Positions 1 to 9,154 are shown, counted from the stretch's first letter. The stretch is 64,000 nt of DNA from Comamonas suwonensis (GCF_012844455.2 NZ_JABBCQ020000003.1:248001-312000); one strand, 5' to 3'. Numbers and translations: made by a program. Notes: generated by a model from the letters alone, not told the origin.

Positions 1-266
1 CTGCTGGCGTGCTTGGCTAGCGCAGTTGCAGGCATGGCATCGCCGGGCAGCGTGATGTGCGTGGCATCCCAGCGCAGACGGTACACGGGCTGATGAATGG
101 CAAAAATAGATGGCCACAGCAGCCAGTTCTGGCGCAATTCAAAGCCCCGGCTTGCCAGCTGTGCCAGCCAGCCACGGCGGCTTTTGCGCAGCAGGCCTTC
201 TTCGGGCTTGAGCAGCAGGGCGGCGTCGTACAGATAGAACAGGCAGATGATCAGAACAATCTGCAT
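1..266 (-). CDS. Partial uncharacterised membrane protein (5' end only)
   Basis: An open minus-strand frame runs off the left edge of the window. It starts at an ATG at 266 and begins MQIVLIICLFYLYDAALLLK, a hydrophobic N-terminal segment, followed by a basic stretch and then LWPSIFAIHQPVYRLRWDA. The composition looks like real membrane protein and the codon use matches the neighbours, but I do not recognise the family. The start is not certain: the frame stays open upstream through a TTG at about 281, and no clear ribosome-binding site decides between them. It lies downstream of the DUF2167 gene on the same strand, separated by a terminator hairpin. Confidence 0.6.
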   Translation of the reverse strand, partial: MQIVLIICLFYLYDAALLLKPEEGLLRKSRRGWLAQLASRGFELRQNWLLWPSIFAIHQPVYRLRWDATHITLPGDAMPATALAKHAS

Positions 267-304
267 CTGCGTGGTGATCGTGAAATACAAGGCGCAGTGG
301 CTTT

Positions 305-343
305 CTAAAAACAAACCCCGCGATCTTAGCGATACGCGGGGTT
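305..343 (-). terminator. Rho-independent terminator after the DUF2167 gene
   Basis: A 9-bp perfect stem (AACCCCGCG at 314-322 with CGCGGGGTT at 335-343) is followed on the minus strand by TGTTTTT. It sits just past the stop of the DUF2167 gene and before the partial gene at the left edge. Confidence 0.75.
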
Positions 344-375
344 GTGAGGTAGGGCGCTGAATCAGCCGGCTTTTT

Positions 376-1227
376 TTATTCGGCAGATTTTTTGCGGCCA
401 AACAGCTTGCCAACACCGGCGAACAGTGCGACAGCTCCAGCGATGAGGAACTTCCAGGTCGCTGCCAGAAAGCCGCCAATAATGCCCCACAGGCCCTTTT
501 TGGTGGCGACGGCTGCTGCCCCGCCGAGCACCAGCGCGCCCAAGCCGATGGCCGCCACCTTGTCGCCATTTTTGAACTCGGTATAGGTTTGGCCGCTGTT
601 GTAGTCGAAGCCGGTCAGCACTTTCTGAAACGCTGCGGTGTTCTGGCTCAAGGTCTCGGTGTCAGACACCAGAGTGGCCGTCATCACGCCACCACGACCC
701 AGAATGCGCGAGGTGTAGTTCACATTTTTCTCGCCCGATTCATCGCGCAGACGCAGACCCCATTCCAGGCGCTTGGTGGCCGTGTCGTAGTGGGGAGCCA
801 CCTGCCAGCCGTCGGTGTAGAGGGCGGCCAGACCCAGTTTCTTGCGTTCCTCATTGCCGGCCTTGTCGCCAGACTTCATGGACTTGAGCAAATCGTCTGC
901 ATCGATTTTCTCGTCGTCCTTCACATAGCCGGTGTCGTCATAGGAGAAGACGGCAAACCAGTCCAGCGACTTGGGTGCTATCAGGAAGTGATCGCTGCTG
1001 GGCGGGTTGCCAAAGGCTTGCAGCAGCTTGGAAGTATCGGCCTGACCCAGGAAGGCATAGCCCGATGGAATCTGAACGCTGGCCTTACCGGCGATTTCGC
1101 CTTTGCCGCTTTCTTGCCAGTGCAAGGCCTTGATTTCAGCAGGCAGCTCTGGCGCAGATTCGGTCTTGGACCAAGCCCCCAGAGACAGTGAAAGGCCGAG
1201 CAGGGCGGCGGCAATGTTTTTGATCAT
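376..1227 (-). CDS. DUF2167 domain membrane protein
   Basis: A 283-residue protein with an N-terminal Sec signal (MIKNIAAALLGLSLSLGAWS), a long soluble region rich in the DUF2167 pattern (IPSGYAFLG near residues 53-61, DWFAVFSYDDTGYVKDDEKIDADDLL near 88-113), and two hydrophobic segments near the C-terminus (about residues 224-240 and 246-273) ending in a basic GRKKSAE tail. DUF2167 proteins are membrane-anchored and of unknown biochemical function. It appears to be monocistronic, with its own downstream terminator. The domain assignment is by pattern recognition. Confidence 0.8.
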   Translation of the reverse strand: MIKNIAAALLGLSLSLGAWSKTESAPELPAEIKALHWQESGKGEIAGKASVQIPSGYAFLGQADTSKLLQAFGNPPSSDHFLIAPKSLDWFAVFSYDDTGYVKDDEKIDADDLLKSMKSGDKAGNEERKKLGLAALYTDGWQVAPHYDTATKRLEWGLRLRDESGEKNVNYTSRILGRGGVMTATLVSDTETLSQNTAAFQKVLTGFDYNSGQTYTEFKNGDKVAAIGLGALVLGGAAAVATKKGLWGIIGGFLAATWKFLIAGAVALFAGVGKLFGRKKSAE

Positions 1228-1432
1228 GCAAAGAACTCCCGTGTTATGAATGTATTGAGGAAATTATTTCTATCAGATGTTGATAGCGTCATGCAAACAG
1301 CAGTTTCTGAAACTGATGTCAATGCGCCGCAGCGCCAAGCGGGCGGAAACTGAGCTGACCAAAGCAGCGAGATTGATAGCGCCGGGCGCTTGTAGCATCA
1401 GGGGAAACTGCTTTATCTCCAAGGAATTTTTC

Positions 1433-2347
1433 ATGGCTGTGACTGATACCTCTACCCAGATGCCCCACTTTTCATCCTTTTTGGCCCCGCACGCGCATCT
1501 GGGTATGGGCAGCTGGCATCTGGGTCAAGGTCGCCGTAGCTGGGATGAGGAAAAGCGGGCCTTGCTGACCGGCCTGCAACTGGGGTTGACGCTGATCGAT
1601 ACGGCCGAGATGTATGGCGACGGCCTGTCGGAAGAGCTGATTGGTGATGTGCTGCGCGACTGGCCCGCGAGTCAGCCGCAGCCTTTTCTGGTCAGCAAGG
1701 TGCTGCCCATGAATGCCAGTCGCAATGGGGTGATGCGAGCGTTTGAAGCCAGCGCTTATAAGTTGGGGGTGGACTGCATCGATCTATACCTGCTGCACTG
1801 GCGCGGGAACACTCCGCTTGCCGAGACCGTAGCCGCGCTGGAGGCGCTGAAGGTGCAGGGCAAAATTCGGCACTGGGGCGTTTCTAACTTCGATACCGAC
1901 GATATGCAGGAACTGTGGGAGGTGCCCGGAGGGCGCAATTGCGTGGTCAACCAGGTGCTCTACAACGTCTTTAGCCGCGGCATTGAATATGACTTGCTGC
2001 CCTGGTGCGTGCAGCATGGAGTGACCGTCATGGCTTATTGCCCGCTGGGACATGGCGAACTGGTCGGTGAATCGTTGCTGGCGGAGATTGGCGAGCGACA
2101 TGGCGTCAACGCCAGTGTGGTGGCCCTGGCCTGGGCCTTGCGCAGCGGTCATGTGGTCGCGATTCCCGAAAGCGGCTCTAGCGAGCATGTGAGAGACAAC
2201 GCCCGGGCGCTGCAGCTCAAACTCGATGCGCAAGATCTGGCCCAGATTGACAAAGCATCCCCCGCGCCGCTTCACAAGCAACCGCTGGACCAGATTGACA
2301 AAGCATCCCCCGCGCCGCTTCACAAGCAACCGCTGGATATTCTTTAG
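1433..2347 (+). CDS. Aldo/keto reductase with duplicated C-terminal segment
   Basis: A 304-residue NADPH-dependent aldo/keto reductase. The catalytic tetrad is visible: D56 and Y61 in IDTAEMYGDG, K89 in LVSKVLP, H122 in LLHWRG, followed by IRHWGVSNFD and IPESGSSEHVRDN of the cofactor site. I chose ATG 1433 because AAGGAA lies 8 bases upstream; the frame is open further upstream but that part does not look like the family. The last 33 residues contain the 16-residue block QIDKASPAPLHKQPLD twice in a row, encoded by a near-perfect 48-bp tandem repeat, so this allele is longer than expected. Substrate unknown. Confidence 0.88.
   Translation: MAVTDTSTQMPHFSSFLAPHAHLGMGSWHLGQGRRSWDEEKRALLTGLQLGLTLIDTAEMYGDGLSEELIGDVLRDWPASQPQPFLVSKVLPMNASRNGVMRAFEASAYKLGVDCIDLYLLHWRGNTPLAETVAALEALKVQGKIRHWGVSNFDTDDMQELWEVPGGRNCVVNQVLYNVFSRGIEYDLLPWCVQHGVTVMAYCPLGHGELVGESLLAEIGERHGVNASVVALAWALRSGHVVAIPESGSSEHVRDNARALQLKLDAQDLAQIDKASPAPLHKQPLDQIDKASPAPLHKQPLDIL
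2243..2338 (+). repeat. 48-bp tandem duplication inside the aldo/keto reductase
   Basis: Two adjacent 48-bp units (2243-2290 and 2291-2338) differ only at the last base (C versus T). The duplication is in frame and adds 16 residues near the C-terminus. Confidence 0.97.
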
Positions 2348-2464
2348 ATCGCCTTGAAGAGCGTAAACAGGCATCAAACAAAGAGGGATAGTCCAAATCC
2401 GTACCTGCGATGCCCTATGCTAGATAGTTGACATATCAGCTACCTGAGAAAAAGAGACAACACG

Positions 2465-3697
2465 GTGGAGACTATCGAGACAATGGCGAAGCGGGGCCTG
2501 AACCCCTCATGGATTATCGTTGCCGCAGGCGTCAGTGCTTCGCTGCATGTGGGCAAGCTGCCGCCGGCCGTGCCCGTGCTGCAGCAAGAACTGGGCATTT
2601 CGCTGGTGCAGGCGGGTTTTTTGCTCTCGACCGTGCAGGTCGCAGGCATGGCGCTTGGGCTGGTGGTGGGGCTGGGGGCCGATAAATGGGGGCTGAGGCG
2701 CAGCATGCTGGCGGGGCTGGCGCTGATTGCCTTGTCCAGCATAGTGGGGGCAGCGGCCACGGGCTTTGTCTGGCTACTGGCGCTGCGTGTGCTCGAAGGC
2801 ATGGGTTTTTTGCTGGTCGCCATGCCCGCGCCTGGCCTGATTCGCCGCAGCGTCCAACCGTCTGAGCTGGGCGCGCGCATGGGTTGGTGGGGCTCTTATA
2901 TGCCTATTGGCAGTGCCATTGGCCTGTTTCTCGGCCCCTGGGTGCTGCAGGCAACCAGCTGGCAGATTTGGTGGATTGCACTGGGTTGCACCTCCATGCT
3001 GGCCTTTCTGGCGGTATGGCGCATGGTACCTGCGGATGCAGCTCATGCTTTAGTAGCAACAACAACGCCTGGCAATGATGGCTGGCGGCCGCGCCTGGCA
3101 CTCACGCTGCGCAGCCCCGGGCCATGGCTGGTGTCGCTGGGCTTCATGCTGTATTCGGGTCAGTGGATGGGTGTGATTGGCTTTTTGCCCACGCTTTACG
3201 GGCAGGCGGGGCTCAGCGCCAAGCTGGCAGGCGTGCTCACGGCGGCGGTGGCGGCGGCCAATTTGCTGGGCAATGTGGCTTCTGGCAAGCTGCAAAAGCG
3301 CGGCTGGAGCCCCGCGCGCTGTCTGCAAACCGGTTTTATGCTGATGGGACTGTGTGCGCTGCTGGCCTATGTACAGGTGGGCGGCGAGCCGCTTGCGCCG
3401 TTGTGGCTGCGCTTTGTGGCGGTGTTTTTGTTCTCGGCCACGGGCGGGCTGATTCCGGCCACCCTGTTCACCACGGCCATGCATCTGGCCCCCAGCCCAT
3501 CCACGGTTTCGACCACTGTGGGCTTTATGCAGCAATGGTCTTGTGTTGGCCAGTTTGCCGGCCCGCCACTGGTGGCTGCCGTCGCCATGCGGATGGGCGG
3601 GTGGCAGTTCACCTGGTTGGTGACGGGCAGCATGTGTGTGCTGGGCTGGTTGCTGGCGCTGGGCGTGAACCGCTGCTGGGGGCGCCTCAAAGCCTGA
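2465..3697 (+). CDS. MFS transporter (CynX/NimT-like)
   Basis: A protein of about 410 residues with the 12 hydrophobic segments of the major facilitator superfamily. The loop after TM2 reads GLGADKWGLRRS, a version of the MFS GxxxDRxGRR motif, and LRVLEGMGFLL and GWWGSYMPIGSAIG fit TM4-5. The overall look is closest to the CynX/NimT-type organic anion permeases. The start is ambiguous between GTG 2465 and ATG 2483 (MAKRGLNPSW); neither has a strong Shine-Dalgarno. The gene stands alone, and the substrate cannot be inferred. Confidence 0.82.
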   Translation: METIETMAKRGLNPSWIIVAAGVSASLHVGKLPPAVPVLQQELGISLVQAGFLLSTVQVAGMALGLVVGLGADKWGLRRSMLAGLALIALSSIVGAAATGFVWLLALRVLEGMGFLLVAMPAPGLIRRSVQPSELGARMGWWGSYMPIGSAIGLFLGPWVLQATSWQIWWIALGCTSMLAFLAVWRMVPADAAHALVATTTPGNDGWRPRLALTLRSPGPWLVSLGFMLYSGQWMGVIGFLPTLYGQAGLSAKLAGVLTAAVAAANLLGNVASGKLQKRGWSPARCLQTGFMLMGLCALLAYVQVGGEPLAPLWLRFVAVFLFSATGGLIPATLFTTAMHLAPSPSTVSTTVGFMQQWSCVGQFAGPPLVAAVAMRMGGWQFTWLVTGSMCVLGWLLALGVNRCWGRLKA

Positions 3698-3867
3698 GGT
3701 TGACGCGGGTGTTGATGCTCTGTATTTAGTAGCTGTCTGTGGTTGATAAAAAAGGGAACTAGCCTGATTTGATGGTATTTTTGCGCTGACTCAGATAATT
3801 TTTCAAGACAAGCGCGCATGCTTTCTGCGGCGGCTGAGGTTACGCTGAAGTCTTGTGGAGGTTCATC

Positions 3868-5607
3868 ATGCAAAAGCGCCAGTTTCTCGCCACCGCAGCT
3901 TCGCTGACGGCATTGTCATCAACACCGTGGCTCACGGGCTGTGCTTCGCGCAAGTCTGCGGCGGTCAAGCCAGCCGATGCCATTTACTTTGGCGGCCCGA
4001 TTCTCACCATGAATGACGCCCAGCCTCAGGTGGAGGCGGTGGCCGTCACGGCTGGGCTGATCACGGCCATCGGCGCTCTGCAAGAGTTGGAGCCGCTGCG
4101 CGGCCCGGTCACGCGCATGGTGGATTTGCAGGGGCGCACGCTGCTTCCCGGGTTTGTGGATCCGCACAGCCATATTGGCGGCGTGGGGCTGCAGGCGATT
4201 GCGGCCAATCTGCTTCCTCCCCCTGATGCGGGCAATGCGTCCATCGCCGATCTGCAGCAGACGCTGCGCGAGTACATCAAGGTCTCGCCCGAGGTCAAAC
4301 AGCTGGGCATCGTGCTGGGTTTTGGCTATGACGACTCTCAACTGAAAGAAAGACGCCATCCCACCAGAGACGATCTGGATGCGGTATCGCGCGATCTGCC
4401 GATTGCCCTGATTCACCAGTCCGGACATTTTGGCGCGCTCAATTCTGCGGCTCTGGCCCGCGCTGGCATTGGGGCGGGTACGTCCAACCCTGAAGGCGGA
4501 GTGATTCGCCGCCGTGCGGGCAGCCAGCAGCCCAATGGCGTGCTGGAGGAAAACGCTTTCTTCCATACGCTGGGCAAGATCATGCCCAAGCTCACGCTGG
4601 AGCAGTCCATGGACTGGCTGGAAAAAGCCCAGAAGCTCTACCTGGAGTTTGGTTACACCACGGCCCAGGATGGGCGCTCAGACGCAGGCTCCATCGCCAC
4701 GGCCATGGCCGCTGCCGAGTCGCGCCGCCTGGTGATTGATGTGGTGTCTTACCCCGACATCCTGCAGTTGGGCGACAGCGCGCTCATGAACAATCTGAAC
4801 TTCAGTCGCAGCTATACCAATCGTTTTCGCATCGGTGGCGTCAAACTCACGCTGGATGGCTCGCCCCAGGGCAAGACAGCCTGGCTGACCGAGCCTTATC
4901 TGGTGCCGCCCGACGGGCAGAAGCAAGGCTATCGAGGCTATGGCGCGGTGAGTGACGCCAAGGCCAACGAACAAGTGGCCAAGGCCATCAACAACGGCTG
5001 GCAAATTCTGGTGCATGGCAATGGAGACGCAGCCATCGACCAGTTCATTGCTGCAGTGCGGGCTAGCGGCCCGGTCGAAAAAGCGCGTGCCGTGCGCCCG
5101 GTGCTGATTCATGGGCAGACGCTGCGCCGCGATCAGGTTCCTCAGCTCAAGGAGCTGGGCATCTTCCCTTCGCTATTCCCCATGCACACCTTTTACTGGG
5201 GTGACTGGCACCGCGATTCGGTGCTGGGCAATCCGCGCGCTCAGAACATTTCGCCCACAGGCTGGGTGCTGGAGCAGGGCATGGTGTTCACCTCTCACCA
5301 CGATGCCCCCGTGGCGCTGCCCTCATCCATGCGCGTGCTCGATGCCACGGTCAACCGCACCACGCGAACGGGCCAGGTGCTGGGGCCAGAGCACCGAGTC
5401 TCGCCCTGGGTGGCGCTCAAGGCTCAGACCATCTGGTCGGCCTATCAGCACTTTGAAGATGACCGAAAGGGCTCCATCGAAGTCGGCAAACTGGCCGATC
5501 TGGTGATTCTTTCAGACAACCCGTTGACCATTGCGCCGCACCAGCTGGCCTCCTTGCAGGTGCTGGAGACCATCAAGGAAGGGCGCAGCGTTTACAGGCG
5601 TCAATAA
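3868..5607 (+). CDS. YtcJ-type metal-dependent amidohydrolase, exported lipoprotein
   Basis: A 579-residue amidohydrolase-family (amidohydro_3) protein. It has an HxH metal motif at H100/H102 (DPHSHIGG) and later VHGNGDAAIDQF, LIHGQTL and FTSHHDAPVALP blocks typical of the TIM-barrel YtcJ group. The N-terminus MQKRQFLATA...WLTGCASR carries a lipobox with acceptor Cys25, so I infer export and membrane anchoring; the twin-basic start hints at Tat export. Start ATG 3868 is preceded by GGAGG at optimal spacing. No neighbour suggests the substrate; members of this group often have unknown amide or ester substrates. Confidence 0.85.
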   Translation: MQKRQFLATAASLTALSSTPWLTGCASRKSAAVKPADAIYFGGPILTMNDAQPQVEAVAVTAGLITAIGALQELEPLRGPVTRMVDLQGRTLLPGFVDPHSHIGGVGLQAIAANLLPPPDAGNASIADLQQTLREYIKVSPEVKQLGIVLGFGYDDSQLKERRHPTRDDLDAVSRDLPIALIHQSGHFGALNSAALARAGIGAGTSNPEGGVIRRRAGSQQPNGVLEENAFFHTLGKIMPKLTLEQSMDWLEKAQKLYLEFGYTTAQDGRSDAGSIATAMAAAESRRLVIDVVSYPDILQLGDSALMNNLNFSRSYTNRFRIGGVKLTLDGSPQGKTAWLTEPYLVPPDGQKQGYRGYGAVSDAKANEQVAKAINNGWQILVHGNGDAAIDQFIAAVRASGPVEKARAVRPVLIHGQTLRRDQVPQLKELGIFPSLFPMHTFYWGDWHRDSVLGNPRAQNISPTGWVLEQGMVFTSHHDAPVALPSSMRVLDATVNRTTRTGQVLGPEHRVSPWVALKAQTIWSAYQHFEDDRKGSIEVGKLADLVILSDNPLTIAPHQLASLQVLETIKEGRSVYRRQ

Positions 5608-5610
5608 CTC

Positions 5611-5672
5611 CTGAAAAAGTAGCTAATAGCGCTTTCTGTAAAAGGACTAGAGGCTGTTTTTACCTGAAAGCT
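5611..5672 (+). repeat. Copy of an intergenic repeat family
   Basis: The motif TAGCTAATAGCGCTT followed by ACTAGAGGCTGTTTTT aligns base for base over about 50 nt with a second copy at 31,950-32,003. I recognise this as a type of repeat scattered between genes in Comamonadaceae, but cannot count genomic copies here. Confidence 0.55.
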
Positions 5673-5768
5673 GCCGGGTGTGAATGAATGTCCACTCCGG
5701 TGCTTTCAAGGCGGTATGACCACCCCATTCAATCTGGGCTGACGGGTTTTCAAGATCCGCTTGTCTGT

Positions 5769-7184
5769 TTACTCAATATCCTCGCGGTATTGCGGCGCAG
5801 CGCTGCGAAAGCCACCGGTGATGATGCCCAGATACAGCAGGCCAATGCTGCCCCAGATCAGGCCCGAGGTGAGTGAAGTCATCTCCACCTTGAGCCACAT
5901 GGCACCCACGCTCATGAAGCCCAGCACCGGCGTGACAATGTAGCGCAGCACATCACCCACGGTGTGCCAGCGCTGCTGGCGCCAGACATATTCGGCCAGT
6001 ACCGACAGGTTCACAAAGCTGAAGGCCGTGAGCGCGCCAAAGCTGATGAGCGCCACCACGTATTCCAGATTCAGAAAGCCGGCCGTCAGCGCCACCGCAC
6101 CGACCAGCACAATGTTGTAGGAAGGCGTGAAGGACTTGGGGCTGATGTGGCCGAAAAAACGCTTGTGAATCACGCCATCACGCCCCATCACATACATCAG
6201 GCGGGAAACACCAGCGTGCGCTGCAATGCCCGAAGCCATGACGGTGATGATGGCAAAGGCCAATACCACCGACTTGAACAGCGCACCGCCCACCAGAAAG
6301 AGGATTTCAGGTTGGGTCTCATCCACGGCTTCAAAGTACTGCTTGGGGTCGCCCGGAAAGTACAGCTGCAGAAAGTAGGTGGCGGCAATAAAGATCAGGC
6401 CCGAGATCAGCGCCGTCAGAAAAATCGCCTTGGGCAGCGTATTTTCGGTGTCGCGCGTTTCCTCGGCCAGCGAGCTCAGCGAGTCAAACCCGGTGAAGGA
6501 AAAGCACAGAATTGTTGCCCCGGTAATCAGCGCGCCAACCTCGGCCTGGGCTGACCAGAACGGCGACAGATTCCACAAGCGGTTGCCGCCATGCTCGGCA
6601 ATCGCGCCCAGTGCGTTATGGCCGGCATGCAGATCGCGCCAGACCATGAAGGTGAAGATGGCGATGATGAGCAACTGAAAGAAGACGATCAGCCCGTTGA
6701 AATGGGCCACAAAGCGAATCCCACGCAGGTTGACCAGCACCATCACGGCGGTGAGGCCGACAATCCAGAACCAGTGGTTGACCTCGGGGAAGATGGCCGT
6801 CAGGTAGATCTTGGCCAGCAGGATATTGACCATGGGCGAGAGCAGATAGTCCAGCAGCGACGACCAGCCCACCATGAAGCCCACATTGGGGTGAATGGCC
6901 TTTTGCGCATAGGTATAGGCCGAGCCCGAGGAGGGGTAGCGCCGGATCATGTGTCCGTAGCTCAGCGAGGTGAGCAGCACCGCCAGCAGGGCGACAAAGT
7001 AAGAGGCGGGTACATGCTGCAGCGAATCGCGCGAGACCATGCCGAAGGTGTCCAGCAGCGTCATGGGCTGGATATAGGCCAGGCCGATGATGACCACATG
7101 CCAGAGCAGCAGGGTCTTTTGCAGACGGGGATGGGATGAGGCCGGGGCCGAAGTTCGGGGCGCTGACGGCGGGCGATCAGTCAA
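5769..7184 (-). CDS. APC-family amino acid/polyamine permease (PuuP-like)
   Basis: An integral membrane transporter of the amino acid-polyamine-organocation superfamily with about 12 hydrophobic segments. The stretch FSFTGFDSLSSLAEETRD matches the TM6-7 region of the PuuP putrescine importer group, and SGSAYTYAQKAIHPNVGFMVGW matches the TM3 region. I set the start at TTG 7184 because AGAAGGA lies 8 bases upstream and this gives 471 residues, close to family length; an in-frame ATG at 7292 would add 36 unlikely residues. Putrescine or an amino acid is the probable substrate (inference). Confidence 0.83.
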   Translation of the reverse strand: MTDRPPSAPRTSAPASSHPRLQKTLLLWHVVIIGLAYIQPMTLLDTFGMVSRDSLQHVPASYFVALLAVLLTSLSYGHMIRRYPSSGSAYTYAQKAIHPNVGFMVGWSSLLDYLLSPMVNILLAKIYLTAIFPEVNHWFWIVGLTAVMVLVNLRGIRFVAHFNGLIVFFQLLIIAIFTFMVWRDLHAGHNALGAIAEHGGNRLWNLSPFWSAQAEVGALITGATILCFSFTGFDSLSSLAEETRDTENTLPKAIFLTALISGLIFIAATYFLQLYFPGDPKQYFEAVDETQPEILFLVGGALFKSVVLAFAIITVMASGIAAHAGVSRLMYVMGRDGVIHKRFFGHISPKSFTPSYNIVLVGAVALTAGFLNLEYVVALISFGALTAFSFVNLSVLAEYVWRQQRWHTVGDVLRYIVTPVLGFMSVGAMWLKVEMTSLTSGLIWGSIGLLYLGIITGGFRSAAPQYREDIE

Positions 7185-7489
7185 GGCAGTCTTCCTTCTC
7201 AAGAACAAGAGTGCCGGGCTGTTTCCACCCCGGCCTGCGCATGAGCGCTGCACCAGGGCGGCGATCACATTGTTGTCTATGGTTTGGCGCACCCCGAAGT
7301 GGGGCGCCGTTCTTGGCTTTCGCGCCGAGCCAGACTCTGCGAGTACCGAGCGCGCGAAAAACGCGACATTATCGGCCTTTGAATTGCAGGATGTGAATAT
7401 GCAGTGAAATCGCCTTCAAGTTAAGGCGAAATAAGCGCTATCTGCTATGAATTAAAGAGCTTGAATGGAGTCCGGCAAGCTGCTATGGG
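7185..7489. other. Intergenic region between permease and EVE gene
   Basis: About 300 bases without a supported gene. The part near 7185-7300 must contain the permease leader. A weak hairpin CGCCTTcaagttAAGGCG (7412-7429) could end the EVE-gene transcript. Next to it AAGCGCTATCTGCTATGAATTAA resembles, in reverse orientation, part of the intergenic repeat seen at 5611 and 31,950. Nothing else is visible. Confidence 0.5.
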
Positions 7490-7984
7490 TCAGCGCCCCT
7501 CAAGCAGGCCGAGAATGCACTGCCATTCTGCTTCGCTCACGGGTGTGATGGAGAGGCGGTTGCCTTTTTGCAGCACGCGCATCTCGGCCAGTTCAGGATG
7601 CTCGCGCAGCTCGGCAATCAACAAAGGACGGGTTTTGCGCAGGGCTTGCACATCCAGCATCAGCCAGCGCGGCTTGTCTCGCGGGGACTTGGGGTCGTAA
7701 TACGGGTCGGCGGGGTCAAACTGCGAGGGATCCACGCGCAGATTTCCCGCAATACGGGCGATGCCATAGATGCCGGGCTCGGCGCAGCTCGAGTGCCAGT
7801 ACAGAACGCCATCGCCCACCTGCATATCGTCGCGCATGAAGTTGCGGGCCTGATAGTTGCGCACGCCATTCCAGGCAATGGTCTGCGCGGGCGCAGCCAG
7901 AGCGTGATCAATCGAGTATTCGTCAGGCTCGTTTTTCATGAGCCAGTAACGCGGGCTGCGAGGGGGGGAGCTGCTGTCGTTCAT
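7490..7984 (-). CDS. EVE domain-containing protein
   Basis: A 164-residue protein almost wholly made of one EVE domain: RYWLMKNEPDEYSID at the start, then IAWNGVRNYQARNFMRDDM, VGDGVLYWHSS and GIYGIARI. EVE domains are PUA-like folds that in known cases bind modified nucleotides or RNA bases, as in thymocyte nuclear protein 1 homologues. The ATG at 7984 gives the expected N-terminus; the frame is open further upstream but that part overlaps the intergenic space and has no family resemblance. Confidence 0.88.
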   Translation of the reverse strand: MNDSSSPPRSPRYWLMKNEPDEYSIDHALAAPAQTIAWNGVRNYQARNFMRDDMQVGDGVLYWHSSCAEPGIYGIARIAGNLRVDPSQFDPADPYYDPKSPRDKPRWLMLDVQALRKTRPLLIAELREHPELAEMRVLQKGNRLSITPVSEAEWQCILGLLEGR

Positions 7985-8018
7985 GGAGATATTGTCGGGT
8001 AAAGACAGCAGAAGACTC

Positions 8019-8627
8019 TCAATCCCGGGACTGGCGTTGCCAGGGGCCTCTGTCATTTTGCTGCCAGCTGCGAACCAGATCACTATTGCGTTGCAGCAGG
8101 TTTTTGGTGTCCAGCCAGCGTTCGGGTATATCCAGCTCAGCCTGCTCCACCACGCGAATGCAGTCCTGAATATGCCGCTCGCCCAGATAGCGCAGCGTGG
8201 CATAGCCAATGGAGGCTGCAGCGAGCTGGCCCACCAGCGGTACATATTTGGCGGCTTGCTTGGTGCTCAGTCTCAGGCCAATGACCTTGGTCAGGCGCAG
8301 CACCATGTCGCGGGTAATGAACTTGCCGATCAAAACGGAGCCAACCATGGCAATCGCTTTTTGCACCTGCTCGCGCTTGCCGGGGGTGAGCTGGTCCAGT
8401 TGTTCAGGGGTCAGGCCAAACTCTGCATTGATGCGCGGGTAAAGGCGCGAGAGCAAAGCTGCATCGGTCGCCCAGTCCAGCCCGGGCACAGGCAGGCTGC
8501 TGGCCGCAGCGCTGATGAGCGCGCGTTTTCTCAGCAGTTTGCGTGCACGGTCTGCGGCCAGTGCGACATCCTTGCGTGCGGTTCTCGTTGCAGACAGATT
8601 TCTGAAGCTTGGATCTTTTTTCCACAT
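8019..8627 (-). CDS. Uncharacterised protein, DUF697/YcjF-like
   Basis: A 202-residue protein with a basic N-terminus (ARKDVALAADRARKLLRKRALISAA), a Gly/Pro-rich hydrophobic segment (SSLPVPGLDWATDAALL), and a second hydrophobic stretch KYVPLVGQLAAASIGYATLRYLG. This pattern of two helical hairpins with a PVPG-type turn recalls DUF697/YcjF proteins, which associate with membranes and GTPases. No partner GTPase is adjacent. The family call is tentative; that the gene is real is supported by length and codon use. Confidence 0.6.
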   Translation of the reverse strand: MWKKDPSFRNLSATRTARKDVALAADRARKLLRKRALISAAASSLPVPGLDWATDAALLSRLYPRINAEFGLTPEQLDQLTPGKREQVQKAIAMVGSVLIGKFITRDMVLRLTKVIGLRLSTKQAAKYVPLVGQLAAASIGYATLRYLGERHIQDCIRVVEQAELDIPERWLDTKNLLQRNSDLVRSWQQNDRGPWQRQSRD

Positions 8628-8652
8628 AATCGATAAAGAGATGATGGAAATG

Positions 8653-8677
8653 AAAAAAGGGGCTTGTCAGCCCCCTT
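8653..8677 (-). terminator. Terminator of the GlsB/YeaQ gene
   Basis: The stem AAGGGGCT (8657-8664) with AGCCCCCTT (8669-8677) is followed on the minus strand by a run of T. It lies 17 bases beyond the stop of the gene at 8694. Confidence 0.7.
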
Positions 8678-8693
8678 GGATTTTTCAACGTGA

Positions 8694-8945
8694 TTATTGG
8701 GCCTTGCTGCGCACCATGCCATAAATAAACAAAAGAATCACTGCGCCAATGACCGAGGCAATCCAGCCAGCGGCTTCGCCCGCCTTGTACCAGCCCATGG
8801 CGGATCCCAGATAAGTGGCCACAAATGAGCCCACGATACCCAGCAAAATGGTCATGATCCAGCCCATGCTGTCATTGCCGGGCTTGATGGCCCGGGCGAT
8901 CAGACCCACGATAAGACCTACGATGATGGTGCCGATAATCTCCAT
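8694..8945 (-). CDS. GlsB/YeaQ/YmgE family stress-response membrane protein
   Basis: An 83-residue, very hydrophobic protein with three predicted membrane helices and the family's Gly-rich signatures: IIVGLIVGLIARAIKPG at the N-terminus, ILLGIVGSFVATYLG in the middle and GEAAGWIASVIGAVILLF near the end. Transglycosylase-associated/GlsB proteins are small inner-membrane proteins induced by envelope or general stress; biochemical role unknown. It is a single gene with its own terminator. Confidence 0.9.
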   Translation of the reverse strand: MEIIGTIIVGLIVGLIARAIKPGNDSMGWIMTILLGIVGSFVATYLGSAMGWYKAGEAAGWIASVIGAVILLFIYGMVRSKAQ

Positions 8946-9096
8946 GCTGGATTCCTTTGGATTATTTCAATAAGAAATCACTCTACGCGGTTGCGCACAG
9001 CGATCTTGTCGGATCACATTGAATGTCTACGCGGGATTGATTCTTTCACAAATTTTTGGTGCAAGGCCTGCGCGCACAAGATGCGTTACAAAGTAA

Positions 9097-9120
9097 AAAC
9101 GCCTGCAGGAGCAGGCGTTT
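9097..9120. terminator. Strong terminator hairpin after the NlpC/P60 gene
   Basis: A perfect 10-bp stem AAACGCCTGC (9097-9106) / GCAGGCGTTT (9111-9120) with a 4-base loop. It lies past the stop of the minus-strand NlpC/P60 gene and before the GlsB promoter region. T tracts flank both sides, so it could act in both directions. Confidence 0.8.
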
Positions 9121-9154
9121 TGTGTAGAGAGCGCTGAAAAACAGAGCTAATCAA

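Noticed and set aside
57..308. 83-codon plus-strand frame at the left edge
   Set aside because: Antisense to the partial membrane protein, which reads as plausible protein.
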